NCBI GenBank assembly: GCA_950106755.1
Contig: OX467082.1
Span: 13,578,001 to 13,642,000 of the forward strand
Direction: 5' to 3'
Source: Climacium dendroides
Lineage: Eukaryota; Streptophyta; Bryopsida; Hypnales; Climaciaceae
DNA length: 64,000 nt
The position numbers were made by a program, and so were the translations under genes. Positions 24,424-36,659 of this stretch are shown one piece after another. The notes under the pieces were generated by a model. That model was not told the origin of the DNA, did no database searches, and worked only from the letters and a program-made list of their open reading frames with translations. Every line of letters starts with the position of its first letter. The first letter of the stretch is position 1.

Positions 24424-24689
24424 TATGAACTAAATTTCAAAAATGTCTAAATTTTATTCTAAAACCTTTGAAAAATCATTATATCCAAGTGTGTTCCTTG
24501 TACCTCAATATGTCCAAAATTTGTTGAAAAATAAAAATCTAATTTCTCAATTAGGTATGACAATTTTCACAAGTTTACAAAACATTTTGCAAGCCATCAT
24601 ATTGTACATGATGGTATGACAAAGGACATATAGTAAGAATTTGAAATTTGTCACTTTTGTAGCTACTAAGTGACTACTCTAAAAGCAAC

Positions 24690-24900
24690 TACTAATAGAG
24701 AGGTACATTTTGCTTTCTTTAGTGTACCGATGGTGTACATTTCAGGAAGTCTTTGCTTATAGCGATCCATCTAAACTTCAAAATTTCATAACTAATTCCA
24801 CCAAGGTACACTTAGGTTACATGCCAATTCCATTTTTTCTTACTACAAAATTTTACTAAAAATTGTTTCCAGAAGTTTAGCTTCTCCCAAATGCAATCAG
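24690..24900 (-). repeat. Dispersed repeat D, inverted copy
   Basis: Reverse complement of the repeat at 14655-15160. It carries GTACATTTTGCTTTCTTTAG, TACATTTCAGGAAGT, ATGCCAATTCCATTTTTTCT and an end near GAAGTTTAGCTTCTCC. Confidence 0.65.
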
Positions 24901-25201
24901 TTCTTTAACTAGTTGGCTTCAACTAGGCTACTCATGGCTAGCTATTGTTGTATTTTACCTCTCTACAATGAAATTATGTTTCATTTGTTAAAATAAAAGT
25001 TGGCTTTAAGAACAAACTACCTTAATTTCATTTTCTTCATATAAACAGACGCACTTTTGAATCTTTGATAGTATTTTTCAGGTTTTCCTGATTCCAAGTA
25101 ACTTATAAGGGTATGTTCACACTTGATGTTAGGGGTGGTGCTTGCAATGTGAATCTAATTTAGAAGTAGGTCTAAATTTCTTCCTAAAATTATAATAACA
25201 A

Positions 25202-28200
25202 TCTCTTCTATTAAGACAGGTGGTTTGTTTTGTTTTGTTTGTTTGTCATGTTGAGATCTCCTAGACCATGTGTCCATTGGTTGCGTGCTTGGTACTGCCG
25301 GAAAGCCCTTGGCGTGGAGGGGTGCACCGGCTTGGTTTCGTGGTCTTTGGACGTACAGTGTGAAAGTTGTGCATTTTTGAGTTATTTTTGGTTCTAAAAA
25401 ATTAGAAAATTACTTTTACTTATATTTTGGTCACAATCTTTGTACCGTCGGAAAGCCCTCGGCAAGGAGGGGTGCACCGGCTTGGTTTCATGGCATTCCA
25501 ACTCATGGTGTGAAAGTTATTGAATTTTGAAGTATTTTTATGAACTAAAAAATTAGAAAATTACTTTTTCTTATATTTTGGTCACAATTTTGGTACCGTT
25601 AGAAAGCTCTTGGTGAAGAGGGGTGCACAAGCTTGGTTTTGTGGCATTCCGACTCACGGTGAGAAAGTTATGGATTTTTGAGTTGTTTTTTGTTCTAAAA
25701 AAATTAGAAAATTACTTTTACTTTTGTTTTGATTGTGGCAACGCCACATGGTTTGTTTTGTTTTGTTTATTTGTTTGTCACGTTGAGATCTCCTGGACCG
25801 TGCATCCCCTGGTCACATGCTTGGTACTGCCGAAAAGCCCTCGGCGAGGAGGGGTGCACCGGCTTGGTTTCGTGGCGTTTGGACCTATGGTGTGAAAGTT
25901 GTGCATTTTAAAGTTATTTTTGGTTCTAAAAAATTAGAAAATTACTTTTACTCATATTTTGGTCACAATCTTGGTACCATTGGAAAGCTCTCAATGAGGA
26001 GGGGTGCACGAGCTTGGTTTCATGGCATTCCAACTCATGGTGAAAAAGTTATGCATTTTTCAGTTGTTTTTGGTTTTAAAAAAATTAGAAAATCACTTTT
26101 ACTTTTGTTTTGATTGTAGCAACGGCCCAGGGTACATGTACTTGTTATCATCAGAAAGCCCTCAGCAAAGAGGGGTGCACTGGCTTGGATTCGTGGCATT
26201 TAGAAGTATGGCATGAAAGTTATGCATTTTTGAGTTATTTTTTGTTCTAAAAAATTAGAAAATTACTTTCTCTTATATTTTGGTCACAATTTTGGTATTG
26301 TCAGAAAGCTCTCGGCGAGGAGGGGGTGCACAAGCTTGGTTTCATGGCATTCCAACTCACGATGAGAAAGTTATTCATATTTGAGTTGTTTTTGGTTCTA
26401 AAAAAATTTAAAAATTACTTTTACTTTTGTTTTGATTGTGGCAACGCCACAGGGCAATCACATATTTGTTTTGTTTGTTTGTTTTGTTTTGTTTTGTTTG
26501 TCACGTTGAGATCTCCCGGACCGTGTGTTCCCCGGTCACATGCTTGGTACCACTGGAAAGCCCTCAGCGAGGAGGGTTGCATCGGCTTGGTTTCGTGGCG
26601 TTTAGATGTATGGTGTGGAAATCATGCATTTTTGAGTTATTTTTGGTTCTAAAAAATTAGAAAATTACTTTTACTTATATTTTGGTCACGATCTTGGTAT
26701 CGTCGGAAAGCCCTTGGCAAGGAAAGGTGCACCGGCTTGGTTTCGTGGCATTCCGACTCAAGGTGTGAAAGTTATGCATTTTTTAGTTGTTTTTGGTTTT
26801 AAAAAAACTAAAAATTACTTTTATTTTTGTTTTAATTGTGGCAATGCCATAGGTCACTCTAGTCTATATATTAAGACAAAATATTTGTTATGTTTTGTTT
26901 TGTTTGTCACGTTGAGATCTCCCGGACCATGCGTCCCTTGGGCAAGTGATAGGTACCGTCAGAAAGCTCTGGGTGAGGAGGGGTGCACCAGCTTGGTTTC
27001 GTGGTATTCGGACATATGGTGGGAAAATTGTGCATTTTTGAGTTATTTTTGGTTCTAAAAAATTAGAAAATTACTTTTACTTATATTTTGGTCACAATCT
27101 TGGTACCATCGGAAAGCTCTCAACGAGGAGGTACACGGGCTTGGTTTTGTGGCATTCCAAATCACGGTGTGAGAGTTATTGAATTTTGAAGTATTTTTAT
27201 GAACTAAATAATTAAAAAATTAGTTTTACTTTTGTTTTGAATGTGGCAATGGCACAGGGCACACTAGTCTATCTCTTCTATTAAGACAGGTGGTTTGTTT
27301 TGTTTGTCACGTTGAGATCTCCCGAACCGTGCATCCCCCGGTCATGTGCTTGGTACTGCCGGAAAGCCCTTGGCGAGGAGGGGTGCACCGGCTTGGTTTT
27401 GTGGCGTTCCGACTCATGGTGTGAAAGTTATTGAATTTTGAAGTATTTTTATGAACTAAAAAATTTAAAAAATTATTTTTTCTTATATTTTGGTCACAAT
27501 TTTGATACCATTGGAAAGCTCTCGGCGAGGAGGGGTACACAGGCTTGGTTTCATGGCATTCCGACTGACGGTGAGAAAGTTATGCATTTTTGAGTTGTTC
27601 TTGGTTCTAAAAAAATTAGAAAATTACTTTTACTTTTGTTTTGATTGTGGCAATGTCACAGAGCACTCTAGTATACCTTAAATCAAGATGCTTGTTTTGT
27701 TTGTTTGTTTGTCATGTTGAGATCTCCTGGACCGTGTGTCCCCCGGGCGAGTGCTTGGTACCATCAGAAAGCTCTCGGCGAGGAGGGGTGCATCGGCTTG
27801 GTTTCATGGTGTTAGGATGTATATGCATTTTGAGTTGTTTTTGGTTCTAAAAAATTAAAAAATTACTTTTACTTTTATTTTGGTCACAATCTTGGTATCG
27901 TCGGAAAGCTCTCGGCGAGGAGGGGTGCATGAGCTTTGCTTCGTGGCATTCCAACTCACGGTGAGAAAGTTATGCATTTTTGAGTTGTTTTTGGTTTTAA
28001 AAAATTAGAAAATTAGTTTTGTTTTTGTTTTGACCGTGGCAATGACACAAGGTACACTAATCTATACCTAAAATCAAGTTGTTTTGTTTTGTTTGTTTGT
28101 TTGTCATGTTGAGATCTCCCAGCCCATGCATCCCCTGGTCACGTGCTTAATACTGTCAGAAAGCCCTCGGCAAGTAAGAGTGCACTTGCTTGGTTTCATG

Positions 28201-28464
28201 GCATTCAGACGTACAGTGTGAAAGTTATGCATTTTGAATTATTTTTGGTTCTAAAAAATTAGAAAATTACTTTTACTTTTGTTTTGGTCACAATCTTGGT
28301 ACCATCAGAAAGTTCTCGGTGAGGAGGGGTTCACAAGCTTTGTTTTGTGGCATTCCGACTTATGGTGAGAAAGTTATGCATTTTTTAGTTGTTTTTGGTT
28401 CTAAAAAATTAGAAAATTACTTTTACTTTTGTTTTGACTGTGGTAGCAGCACAGGGCACACTAT
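25202..28464 (+). mobile_element. Head-to-tail array of Helitron-like non-autonomous elements
   Basis: About seven tandem units. The last four are regular: 26863-27267, 27268-27671, 27672-28060 and 28061-28464 (389-405 bp). Each starts near TCTATATATTAAGAC or TCTCTTCTATTAAGAC, has a GTTTGTTTTG run and GTTGAGATCTCC, then two subrepeats of about 150 bp. Each subrepeat has a GC-rich half (GGAAAGCTCTCGGCGAGGAG, GTGCACCGGCTTGG) and an AT-rich half (CTAAAAAATTAGAAAATTAC). Each unit ends in a small hairpin such as GTGGCAACGCCAC, then 7-10 bases and CTAG or CTAA. A TC start, a hairpin near the 3' end and CTRR are the known marks of Helitrons. I count 17 subrepeats. The first units are irregular, with three and four subrepeats and fused junctions. 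No Rep/helicase frame is present. Confidence 0.6.
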
Positions 28465-29469
28465 TACTCTTTAAGACCAAGTGAGAACAAACCTTTACAG
28501 TATGACAAAGTTTGCAACCTGAAGGAGTGCCTTTGCGCGTATCTGTACGTGAAGTACAGCAACTAAAAGTTGTTGAAAAAGCTACAGTCTACTGCACAGA
28601 ACAATTCTTAGATGGGCCGACTCTGATGTCCATCAGCAGTGAATTTTGTTTTTTGTTTTTCTTCCAATTTTCTAACTACGTCGAAGATACAGTAGCCCAA
28701 GTACTCAGACAAACGAGCTTCAATTTTCTGACAATTTGCAATGCATGGATTATTAGTTATTGATGGGTGTAGAATATTTCATCTCATTTCATCTCCAATG
28801 ATATGGTGTGGAATATTTTACATTTTGTCCAAGGGAAAGTAGTCCTTCTCACATTGAATGTTATGAGCAAGTAAGATTGATGGAGCATTATTTTTATTTT
28901 TATTTTTATTTTTTACACAAGCAAAGGGAACCCCTAATTGATGGAGCATTTTCATCTAACGGAGCAGTCAACTCTTGAACCTACCTTTTATTTGGATGAC
29001 GGCCTATTTCTAACCACTTAAGCAATTCAACCTATATGTGGTATGGGGAAGGTTGAGGAAAAAAAATTCCCATGTAGACAAATAGGTTTAAGAAGGATTC
29101 ATAAGTTTTGATTTTTTTCCCTCAAAACCAAAATTACCATGAATTTATTTTTGAAAAGATTATGTTTGTTCCATTTTCAATCCATAAACAAACCCATTTC
29201 TAACTATAGGTTGCTTACCAAACTAATGTAGGTGATCATTGTCACTTTCAATGTACATGTTGTGATCATTTTATGCTTTCAATGTACACCTCCTTGACAT
29301 TTTTGTTGCTTTCAATGTACACCTCTTGGACATTATTGGCCATGTTGTAGGAGAGTTGGCACCTACAATAAAGTTGATCAGAAATAGAGGAGTCTAAGCT
29401 ATGAAAATGGATTGACAGTCAAAAATGGGTCGACTTCTTTAAGAAATGATTGCATTTGGGGAGAAACTA
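28465..29469. other. Noncoding DNA, no gene seen
   Basis: An 83-codon frame at 28512-28763 has no recognisable features. It lies in slightly less AT-rich DNA directly after the array. Words such as CTTTCAATGTACACCTC repeat three times at about 29245-29330. Confidence 0.4.
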
Positions 29470-29680
29470 AACTCCTTGAAAATCAAAAAAATTTCAGTAA
29501 ATTTTCAAAGGAAGAAAAAATGGAATTGGCATCTAATCCAAGTCCTTTCATATTCATTTGGTTGGACCTTTGTAGAATTAATTGCAAAGTTTTGAAGTTC
29601 AAAGGCAGTAATCACTAAAAGTGACCACCTCCTAAAATGTATAGTTTGGGTACACTGAAGTAAGTAAGAAAATACCTTTG
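29470..29680 (+). repeat. Dispersed repeat D, further copy
   Basis: Shares ATGGAATTGGCATCTAATCC, AAGTCCTTTCATATTC, AAGTTTTGAAGTTCAAA and ACCTCCTAAAATGTA with 14655-14880. Confidence 0.7.
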
Positions 29681-30094
29681 TATTAGTAGTCATTTCTAAA
29701 GTAGGGTTGTTTTTATAGCACCCTATCTTAGCAGTAAGACAATATGGATGGAATATGCAAACTTGAATTCATCTAATACCATGTAAAATCATCCAAAATG
29801 GAGATATCATTTCAAAAAATAGCAAAACTTAACAAATCTCTTCCAAAAAAGTTATGAATCTTTCATAGTGCAAATTGTAAGGGTTGCAATTGCAATAACA
29901 AAAGATTAAATATGTTGTCACTTGTCTTTTGAGTGGATAGTGAGGCAAAGGTTCACCCCACCTCCCTACTCAAATTAAATAAATATTTTTAAAGTTTCCA
30001 ATCCAACTCCAACCCAAATTAAATATTTTCTTAATTCCCCAAACCAACTCCAAACCGGCAAACCCAACTCAAACCCAAATCAAACCAAATCCCA

Positions 30095-30163
30095 ACCTTA
30101 CCCAAATTCTGACCTTACCCAAATTCCAACCTTACCCAAATTCCAACCTTACCCAAATCCTAA
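30095..30163 (+). repeat. 17-bp tandem repeat
   Basis: Four near-identical copies of ACCTTACCCAAATTCCA in a row. Looser AACCCAAAT-type words precede them from about 29995. Confidence 0.9.
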
Positions 30164-30545
30164 ACATCCCCCCACCCCTAATTTGTAATTTGAGATTGAC
30201 ATGTGGTTGTACAATTGATATGGGATTTTAGTGTGTAGATGTATACATCTTCTATACTCATATTTGTACTTGCACTTATATCCATACTTATACCATATAT
30301 ATTTTTTGTACTCATATTTGTATTTTGTATTCATATCTATATTTTGTACATATATTTGTATCTGTCTTCTGTACATGTATTCATATCCGTCTGTGTACAA
30401 ATATCTGTATCTGTATTCTGAATCCATATCCATATTTGTTTTCATATACATATTCATATCCCAGATCGATGGCTTGGAGATTGGTTTTATTTTTTTTCCT
30501 ATGAGAAGATCTACGGTCTCAATTTTTTTAAGTAAAAAATGAGAG
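30164..30545 (-). repeat. Dispersed repeat E, inverted copy
   Basis: The core 30230-30460 is an imperfect array of CATATTTGTATC-type words, the reverse complement of those at 7768-7900 and 55638-55770. The flank near 30165-30225 (CCCCACCCC, then TGACATGTGG and ATATGGGAT) matches the flank of the 55.6-kb copy in reverse. Frames rich in Tyr, Leu and Ile on the plus strand are by-products. Confidence 0.65.
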
Positions 30546-30689
30546 GGGAGGAGCAAGGGTAGGGAGGTTCCATATTTTCACCAGATGGGCACTGAAAAAT
30601 CAGTGACCATCATCTAAGGAATATGTTGGAAATAGTGTTTCCTTTAAAGTGTACAAAAATCTTGGCAAATAATCAACCACCCTCGCTAA

Positions 30690-30920
30690 TTAACTCATGA
30701 AGGGCTTGAAAGCTCTTTGCAGCCGTATAGTATATTATGAATTTGGTGGTATTTGATTAGAAGAACATTGACCAAATATTTTTGAGTACAAAGCAAATTA
30801 ATGATCATGCTAGTACGTAAATAGCAATGTATCACAATTTGTATTATAAACCACAATTGAAGAGTTATAAGGCTAAATATGGATTGTATGTAGGGACCCC
30901 AAAAGACTTTTAAGGGTTAA
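30690..30920 (-). mobile_element. TTAA-flanked MITE, subfamily C, copy 2
   Basis: 231 bp from TTAA CTCATGAAGGGCTTGAAAG to ACTTTTAAGGG TTAA, the inverted counterpart of 8671-8918. Shared blocks are CTTTGCAGCCGTATAGTATA, ACCACAATTGAAGAGTTATA and GGATTGTAT. Confidence 0.75.
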
Positions 30921-32613
30921 AAAATTAAAATAAAGCATGTAATTTTCTCACCCACCAAACTAAAACCAAATTAACTTTGATATAGATACAATATACAAAA
31001 TACATACAAAATACATGTATGTGGGGAATATGATATATAGAATCCAATTGTTATACAAAAAATTGATATAGAACAGCATATGGATATAGATAGGGGTTAC
31101 AAAATTCGGTTGTTAATTCTATATCAATTGTAATCTAGCATGTGCATTGTAAAGAATATACATAATGGGGTATTAATTCACTCACTTATCAAGTGAGTGG
31201 CTAGCACCCCACGATGAATTTGTAGAAGCAACTTCTATATTTACAATTCTGAACTCCACTTTGTAATTATCAATGAGATTCAGTGATTTTTTTAATGAAA
31301 TTTGCAAGGAGATGATTTAATGGACGTACAATTGAATTTTAAATTTTTGAATATTTGTCACTCATGTATTTAAGTTTCTCAGTCATTTTTGAATCATGTT
31401 CATATTCTTAAAAAAATAATGAAAAAAAAGACTTTTGGATAGAGTTAGAAAAAATAATCATGAGAAATAATTTGCAACCTTCATAATACATGGGTTGCAA
31501 AGAAAAGACTAGATAAATAATATTAGTAATAAGTAATCAATTTATTGTGATATGTACATGATTTATGCATATTATTAAGATTTTTTTACAAGTTGAATGA
31601 AAGACATCTTGGTATTTCTTTAAAAAATATCTCCCATTTTATGAAATTATATAGAAACAATATTTTTTGATAGCATTCAATGTCCAAGCATATCGGCAAA
31701 TGATTTAATCCCTAAAGTTCTTTGAATTCATATTTAGAGTCTCCAAAGTGTTTCAAAATACCAGTCCCTAAAACTAAGTTAAATTCTTCATTTGTATTTT
31801 TTTTAAAGAATCCAACCATGGAATCCATTGGTTAATTTGTTCAAGTATATCTTTCTGAAAGTTCAAAGAAAATATCTTCACCAATTGCAAGTTCAATGTG
31901 CCTAAACTTCAAAATGGAATCTTTTCTAGCCCTTCCAAAAAGTGAAGTAAGTTTTTGTTTTTCAACATTTTAAGAAAAAAATGTATGTCCTATAACTTGT
32001 GATTTCTAGTCAATTTGTTGTAAAATGGATTTTGAATATATATATGAATATAACTTTCATATTCATCTAAAGAAAGGTTGAGTAAAAAGTTGTATTGAAC
32101 AAAAGAAAAAAACTAAACTAGTAACAACTTTTACAAGAAATTGGGAACTACTAATTCTAATGAATGGAATGTTTTAGTAAACAATAGATATCCTTTAAAT
32201 TTATTTATTTATTTGAAACTTAAAAAAATTAAACCAATGCAAAGGATGCTTAGTTTTATATATCTTTTCTACCTTATTTTCTTGCAAAATAAAACTCTTT
32301 ATAACTTTCATTTCATTATCTAGAATTGAATGGTTGATTTTTTTTGCATATCTATAAATGTATACAATCCAAGAAAAAACGATTGATCTTTATTTAGAAT
32401 ATATATTTTTTAGCTTGACCAAATTTTGACATTGAAATTAAAAAGTACCTTATAACTTTTGTAATATTTATTGGAATGACCTTAAACAAAACTTCACATG
32501 TAGATTAGGATGATTAGCATCCATCCTAAACAAATTCATGCAAAAATTCCAAAGTCCAGAGTCAATGGGGTTTGTTTGAGTTCTCAAAAAATCTAATGTC
32601 CTTAGATTCCTTA
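30921..32613. other. AT-rich DNA, no gene seen
   Basis: No gene or bounded repeat was recognised. Confidence 0.5.
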
Positions 32614-33525
32614 TTAACGCCTAAAGGACTAAGGCCTTTTTGTGCCAAAAAACACTCAAAATTGCCATTTCTATAGCAAAGAGTAAAAAAATTTGAAAAT
32701 TGTTTTTTCTGCACATCTAACCGTAGTATCTTACACCTAACTAGTATGAAAATGTGCGGAAAAAATTTCAGAATTTTTGACGGCACAGATTGCAAGATAT
32801 CTGCGTTTAAAGTGAAAAAAACAAGTTTTTCACCACATTGTGGAACTAGATTTTTTGACTTTGAACATTTTTAACTTAAATTTTTTGCACTACAGAGTTT
32901 TGAGCTTTAAATCTTTATAGTAGAGATTTGAGTTCAGAGTTTAGAAAAAAAAATTCAAAAAAATTTAATTTTCATTATTAAAAAAATTGTTAAGTAGAAG
33001 TAGGTACAAGATAGAAGGAAAATCTAAAATATTAATATCTTTTATATGGAATTTAAATGCACTAATCTCAATGGTGAGATTGTTCTAGCAAAAAAACTAA
33101 ACCACATGGAACTCTTTTTTTTTAAAAGTGTAAAAATTGAATTCAGAAATGAATCCTATGAGTTATTTTTTTCAAGAAGATGCTCTAAGTGCCCGAAAAA
33201 TAAGATTGTCTATACCTTTCTCATAACAAATCCAAATGGAATGAATCAAAGCTTTCTAGATAGACAAAAATATAATCTATGGGAAAAAAAATTCAAATTT
33301 TTGCAAATTTTTTTTGGTTGCCCCCTCTTCCCTGTTTTGAGCTTATTTGGGCATAACTTTTGTTCCTGGGCACTAGTTGAAAAAAAATTTACATTCCCAC
33401 GAAGATAATCAGTTTTTCTATCTTCAAAAAAAGTTTCAAAAAATCAAAACAAAACTTCAGCCCAAAAAGTACATGCCCGAAATCCCATTTGTCCCCCAAA
33501 GGGACAATGGTCTTTTAGGGGTTAA
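32614..33525 (+). mobile_element. TTAA-flanked element, subfamily A, copy 5 (reference copy)
   Basis: 912 bp from TTAA CGCCTAAAGGAC to GGTCTTTTAGGGG TTAA. It is the clearest copy for comparing subfamily A. The first 12-13 bases of each end are inverted repeats. A 120-codon plus-strand frame at 33046-33408 has no counterpart kept open in the other copies, so it is not a conserved protein. Confidence 0.8.
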
Positions 33526-33769
33526 GTAATCTTCCCTATTACCTTGTAGATTTGCAAGTTCACCAAGTAGGAGGATTTACTAAATACTTCAAATGTTTTT
33601 CATACTTCAAAAAGTATCATGTGAAATCAAGTAGAAAAGTGGAAAGATGTTTTTTGGACTTTACAACTTTTTTTGACAATATAGCTAGAGTACTATTGTA
33701 TTTTAAGACTAATTATAACCAAATTTTACCTAGGAATGGGTCATTGTAAGAAATATTGTCCATTTTCTG

Positions 33770-34420
33770 GAGCGTTTTGGAAAAATTTGCATTTCAGCAT
33801 TGGAGTACTATGAGTACTGGGAGTACTATGTAGTGGAACAATCTTAGCTGTTGATTGGAAAAATTAATGACTAAAAGTATTGTTGTAATACCTATATACT
33901 ACTTGAAAGTATTGAAACAATACTACAAGAAAAAAAAAGATTGTCACATAAAATAAAAACAATGAGGTATAAATTAATAATAAATAAAAAATAATGAATC
34001 CACCCTAAAAATTGTTAATTTGAGAGGACTTGATGGTAATCAAATTTCACCAAAAAAATGAAGTTGACACCTTCTTCAATGTTTAGAAGTACTCGTGCAA
34101 TAAAACCCTATTTGCATGGACCTAAAGGACAAAAAATATTATACTTTTAGATGCCCTTTGGTAGACATATGCCCACCTAGTGTAGAAATAAACCACCAAA
34201 ATTTCAACTCTAAATCAATCAATTTGGTTACTTTGAATGTAAAGAAAATCCAAAAATCTCAAACGTGACAAATTAACAAAATTGACTTTAAAATATAAAT
34301 TGATTTTTTTTTTATTTTAAAAAAATAAGGGATTTGATGGCCATCAAGTTAGACATGTTAAATAGAAATTTCATATTCTTAGGACTTGAGATTCAAAAGT
34401 TATATTGGAAGATAACAATG
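33770..34420 (+). repeat. Diverged direct repeat, left copy
   Basis: Similar in order to 36660-37420: TACTATGAGTACT words, a Thr/Pro-type CCACCC stretch, CCCTTTGGTAGACAT or CCTTTGGTAGGATCAT, AATTTCAACTC or AATTTCAGCTC, GTGACAAATTA or GTGATAAATTA, TTGATTTTTTTTT, and GATGGCCATCAA or CTTCCATGGCTA. Both copies are old. Confidence 0.45.
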
Positions 34421-35300
34421 TCACTCCAATTGTGATGGAGAATAGGATTAGTGTCATTTAAAAGGACATGTTTTTCATTCAATGTCAATGTCTATATCCA
34501 AACTCAATATCAATGATTTAATATTAGTATCATGATTCATGAGGTATTGAAATTTTGATAAAAATGATTTAAAAAAATTTTGATAATCAAAATCTTCAAA
34601 ATTTCATCCAAAAATAACAAACTAGTTAATCAAACTTCTAATGATTTTGCTCAAATAATATTCTAAATAAAAAGTAAATTTCTAAAATTTTATAATAATA
34701 AAATCTTCAAACATAAAATAGTCCTTATATTATTTTTTATTTGAAAAAAACACATAAAATATTATAATACTGAAAGCTTTATATGATTGAAATATATGGG
34801 GCCTAGGACATCAAATATTGAAAAATATGATTACCAAAAACATGAAAAATTAATAATGTTTGGGTTGTCACATTAACAATATTAGCATGTGAGCCTAGAA
34901 ATGTGAGCCTACGAGTCTTGAGCCTAGGTATAAGTAGGTATTCTATAACTATTAAAGGTACCTATAACATAAGTACTCTATAACCATGGAAGGTAGGTAC
35001 CTATAATATAGGCATTTATAATCATAAAAGATGCATATAATATAAATACCTACAATATAGAAGCATGGGCTTTTAAGCTCAAGGGTTCAAGATCCTAGAC
35101 TTACATGCTAGCAACCGTGGTTTTGGTATGTGTAGTGAAAAATATTGAATCCCAAAGTATATTTGTCACCAAAATTATAGAAATTAGGAGTATTAATAAA
35201 AAAGGATGTACTATAGGTTCCAAGATGGGATACATAAAGGAGTTTTTTTTTTTGTACCACTTGAAAATCATCATGGGAAGTGTTCATATTTATTGTTTCA

Positions 35301-35516
35301 CACTATAAGAAACCTGTGTTTTAGGTGATGAGCCTAATTTTTTAAAATGGATTTTAGATGATGTCTAATGCAACAAATCCATGTTTTTATGTCAACAAAA
35401 ACATCCAATGTAACATCAATATTGACATAAAAACATGGGTTTGTTGCATTGGACATCACCTAAAATCCGTTTAAAAAAATTAGGCCTGTCACCTAAAACA
35501 CGAGTTTCTTATAGTG
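35301..35516. mobile_element. CACTA-type MITE with TCA target duplication
   Basis: 216 bp, palindromic almost end to end. The termini are CACTATAAGAAAC on the left and GTTTCTTATAGTG on the right, flanked by the direct repeat TCA (35298-35300 and 35517-35519). CACTA (En/Spm) elements start CACTA and make 3-bp duplications, so class and boundaries agree. The arms carry GTGTTTTAGGTGATGAGCC and its complement. The centre is an A/T-rich loop near 35395-35420. It has no coding capacity. Confidence 0.9.
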
Positions 35517-35519
35517 TCA

Positions 35520-36659
35520 TTGAATTTGGATAATTTTATAAAGTAGGAAATCACACTAGATTTCAAAGTAACCATCTCATAAAAAATTAGAAATTCCCTT
35601 AAAAATGATAAAAATTGACTGTAGACTATGGATTGGGCCATTATATTTTGTGATGAGACATGTCATACTTGTACAATGGGATACAATTGAATTAAATTTT
35701 TTTGAATCCTCTTGAGATTAGGAGAACTTTGGGAGGTCTTTGTGTGCTCAAAAATGAACTTAATTTTGAATTTTAAATTGTGTTGGAATCACACTAAAGT
35801 CTACTTTATCATCATTAAAAATACTCATATGTCATTGAAAACCATACAAAGAATTTGATGTTTTCTATACACTAAGTACTATCTACTGTTGCCAACATTT
35901 GTGAAAATTACAACTTGTATTCAATAGTACATATAAGAAATGAATCTTTACAATTGCTTTAGGGATACTTATTTCTACACTAGTTGAATTGTTTGTATGA
36001 ATTCTTGTTTGTTCTTCACCCAAATGCAAAAAATCTTTGACTATCCTCCAAAGTTTTTATAAAATGGTAGATAGTATATATAAGGAATCCAAATTATTTT
36101 ATAATCTTATATTATTCATTTTTCACTTGTTAAGAAGTTGAAGGGCACTTTATTGCAATTCCAACACAATTTGTGGTTTCAAAATAGGTTCATTTTTGAG
36201 CACGCTAGAACTTTATGAAGTTGCTGAACTTTCTAATGAACACTGATTGAAAAATGAGTTATTTAGCTATATCCCATTGTACATATCAAATATTGTAGCT
36301 TGAGGTTGCCTTTTGTAAAAAATAATAATTTTTTTAAGTTGATGGTTTAAAAAATTAAAAAGACACTTTGCCAAATCTAAAGAAGATTAAATATAAAAAA
36401 TCAAAATGCTGAAAAATATATTTGTACAATTTGATCTAAAGACATGTTCACTAACATTACATGAAAGCAGGGAGCCAAGGACAATATGAAAAGTAATGAG
36501 TTCATTTAAATCCATGACTATTATTTTTTATACAATGAAGAAAATTGTTAAACTTCCAAAGTTATTTAATTGAAGGATTATTAAAAGTTAAAAAAATCTA
36601 TTTAATAATTGAAAAATAATTTATTAACAAAAAATTAAGTGCTAAAGGGTGAGTGCAAG
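35520..36659. other. AT-rich DNA, no gene seen
   Basis: No supported feature. Confidence 0.5.

Noticed and set aside
30231..30542. Open frames on both strands rich in Tyr, Leu and Ile
   Set aside because: They follow the short ATA/TAC word repeat of element E. Both strands and several frames stay open, and there is no domain.
33046..33408. 120-codon frame in a TTAA element as transposase remnant
   Set aside because: It is not open in the other four subfamily A copies and shows no DDD/DDE motif or known domain.
35060..35100. tRNA-like T-arm (GGGTTCAAGATCC)
   Set aside because: No acceptor stem, D-arm or anticodon arm fits around it.
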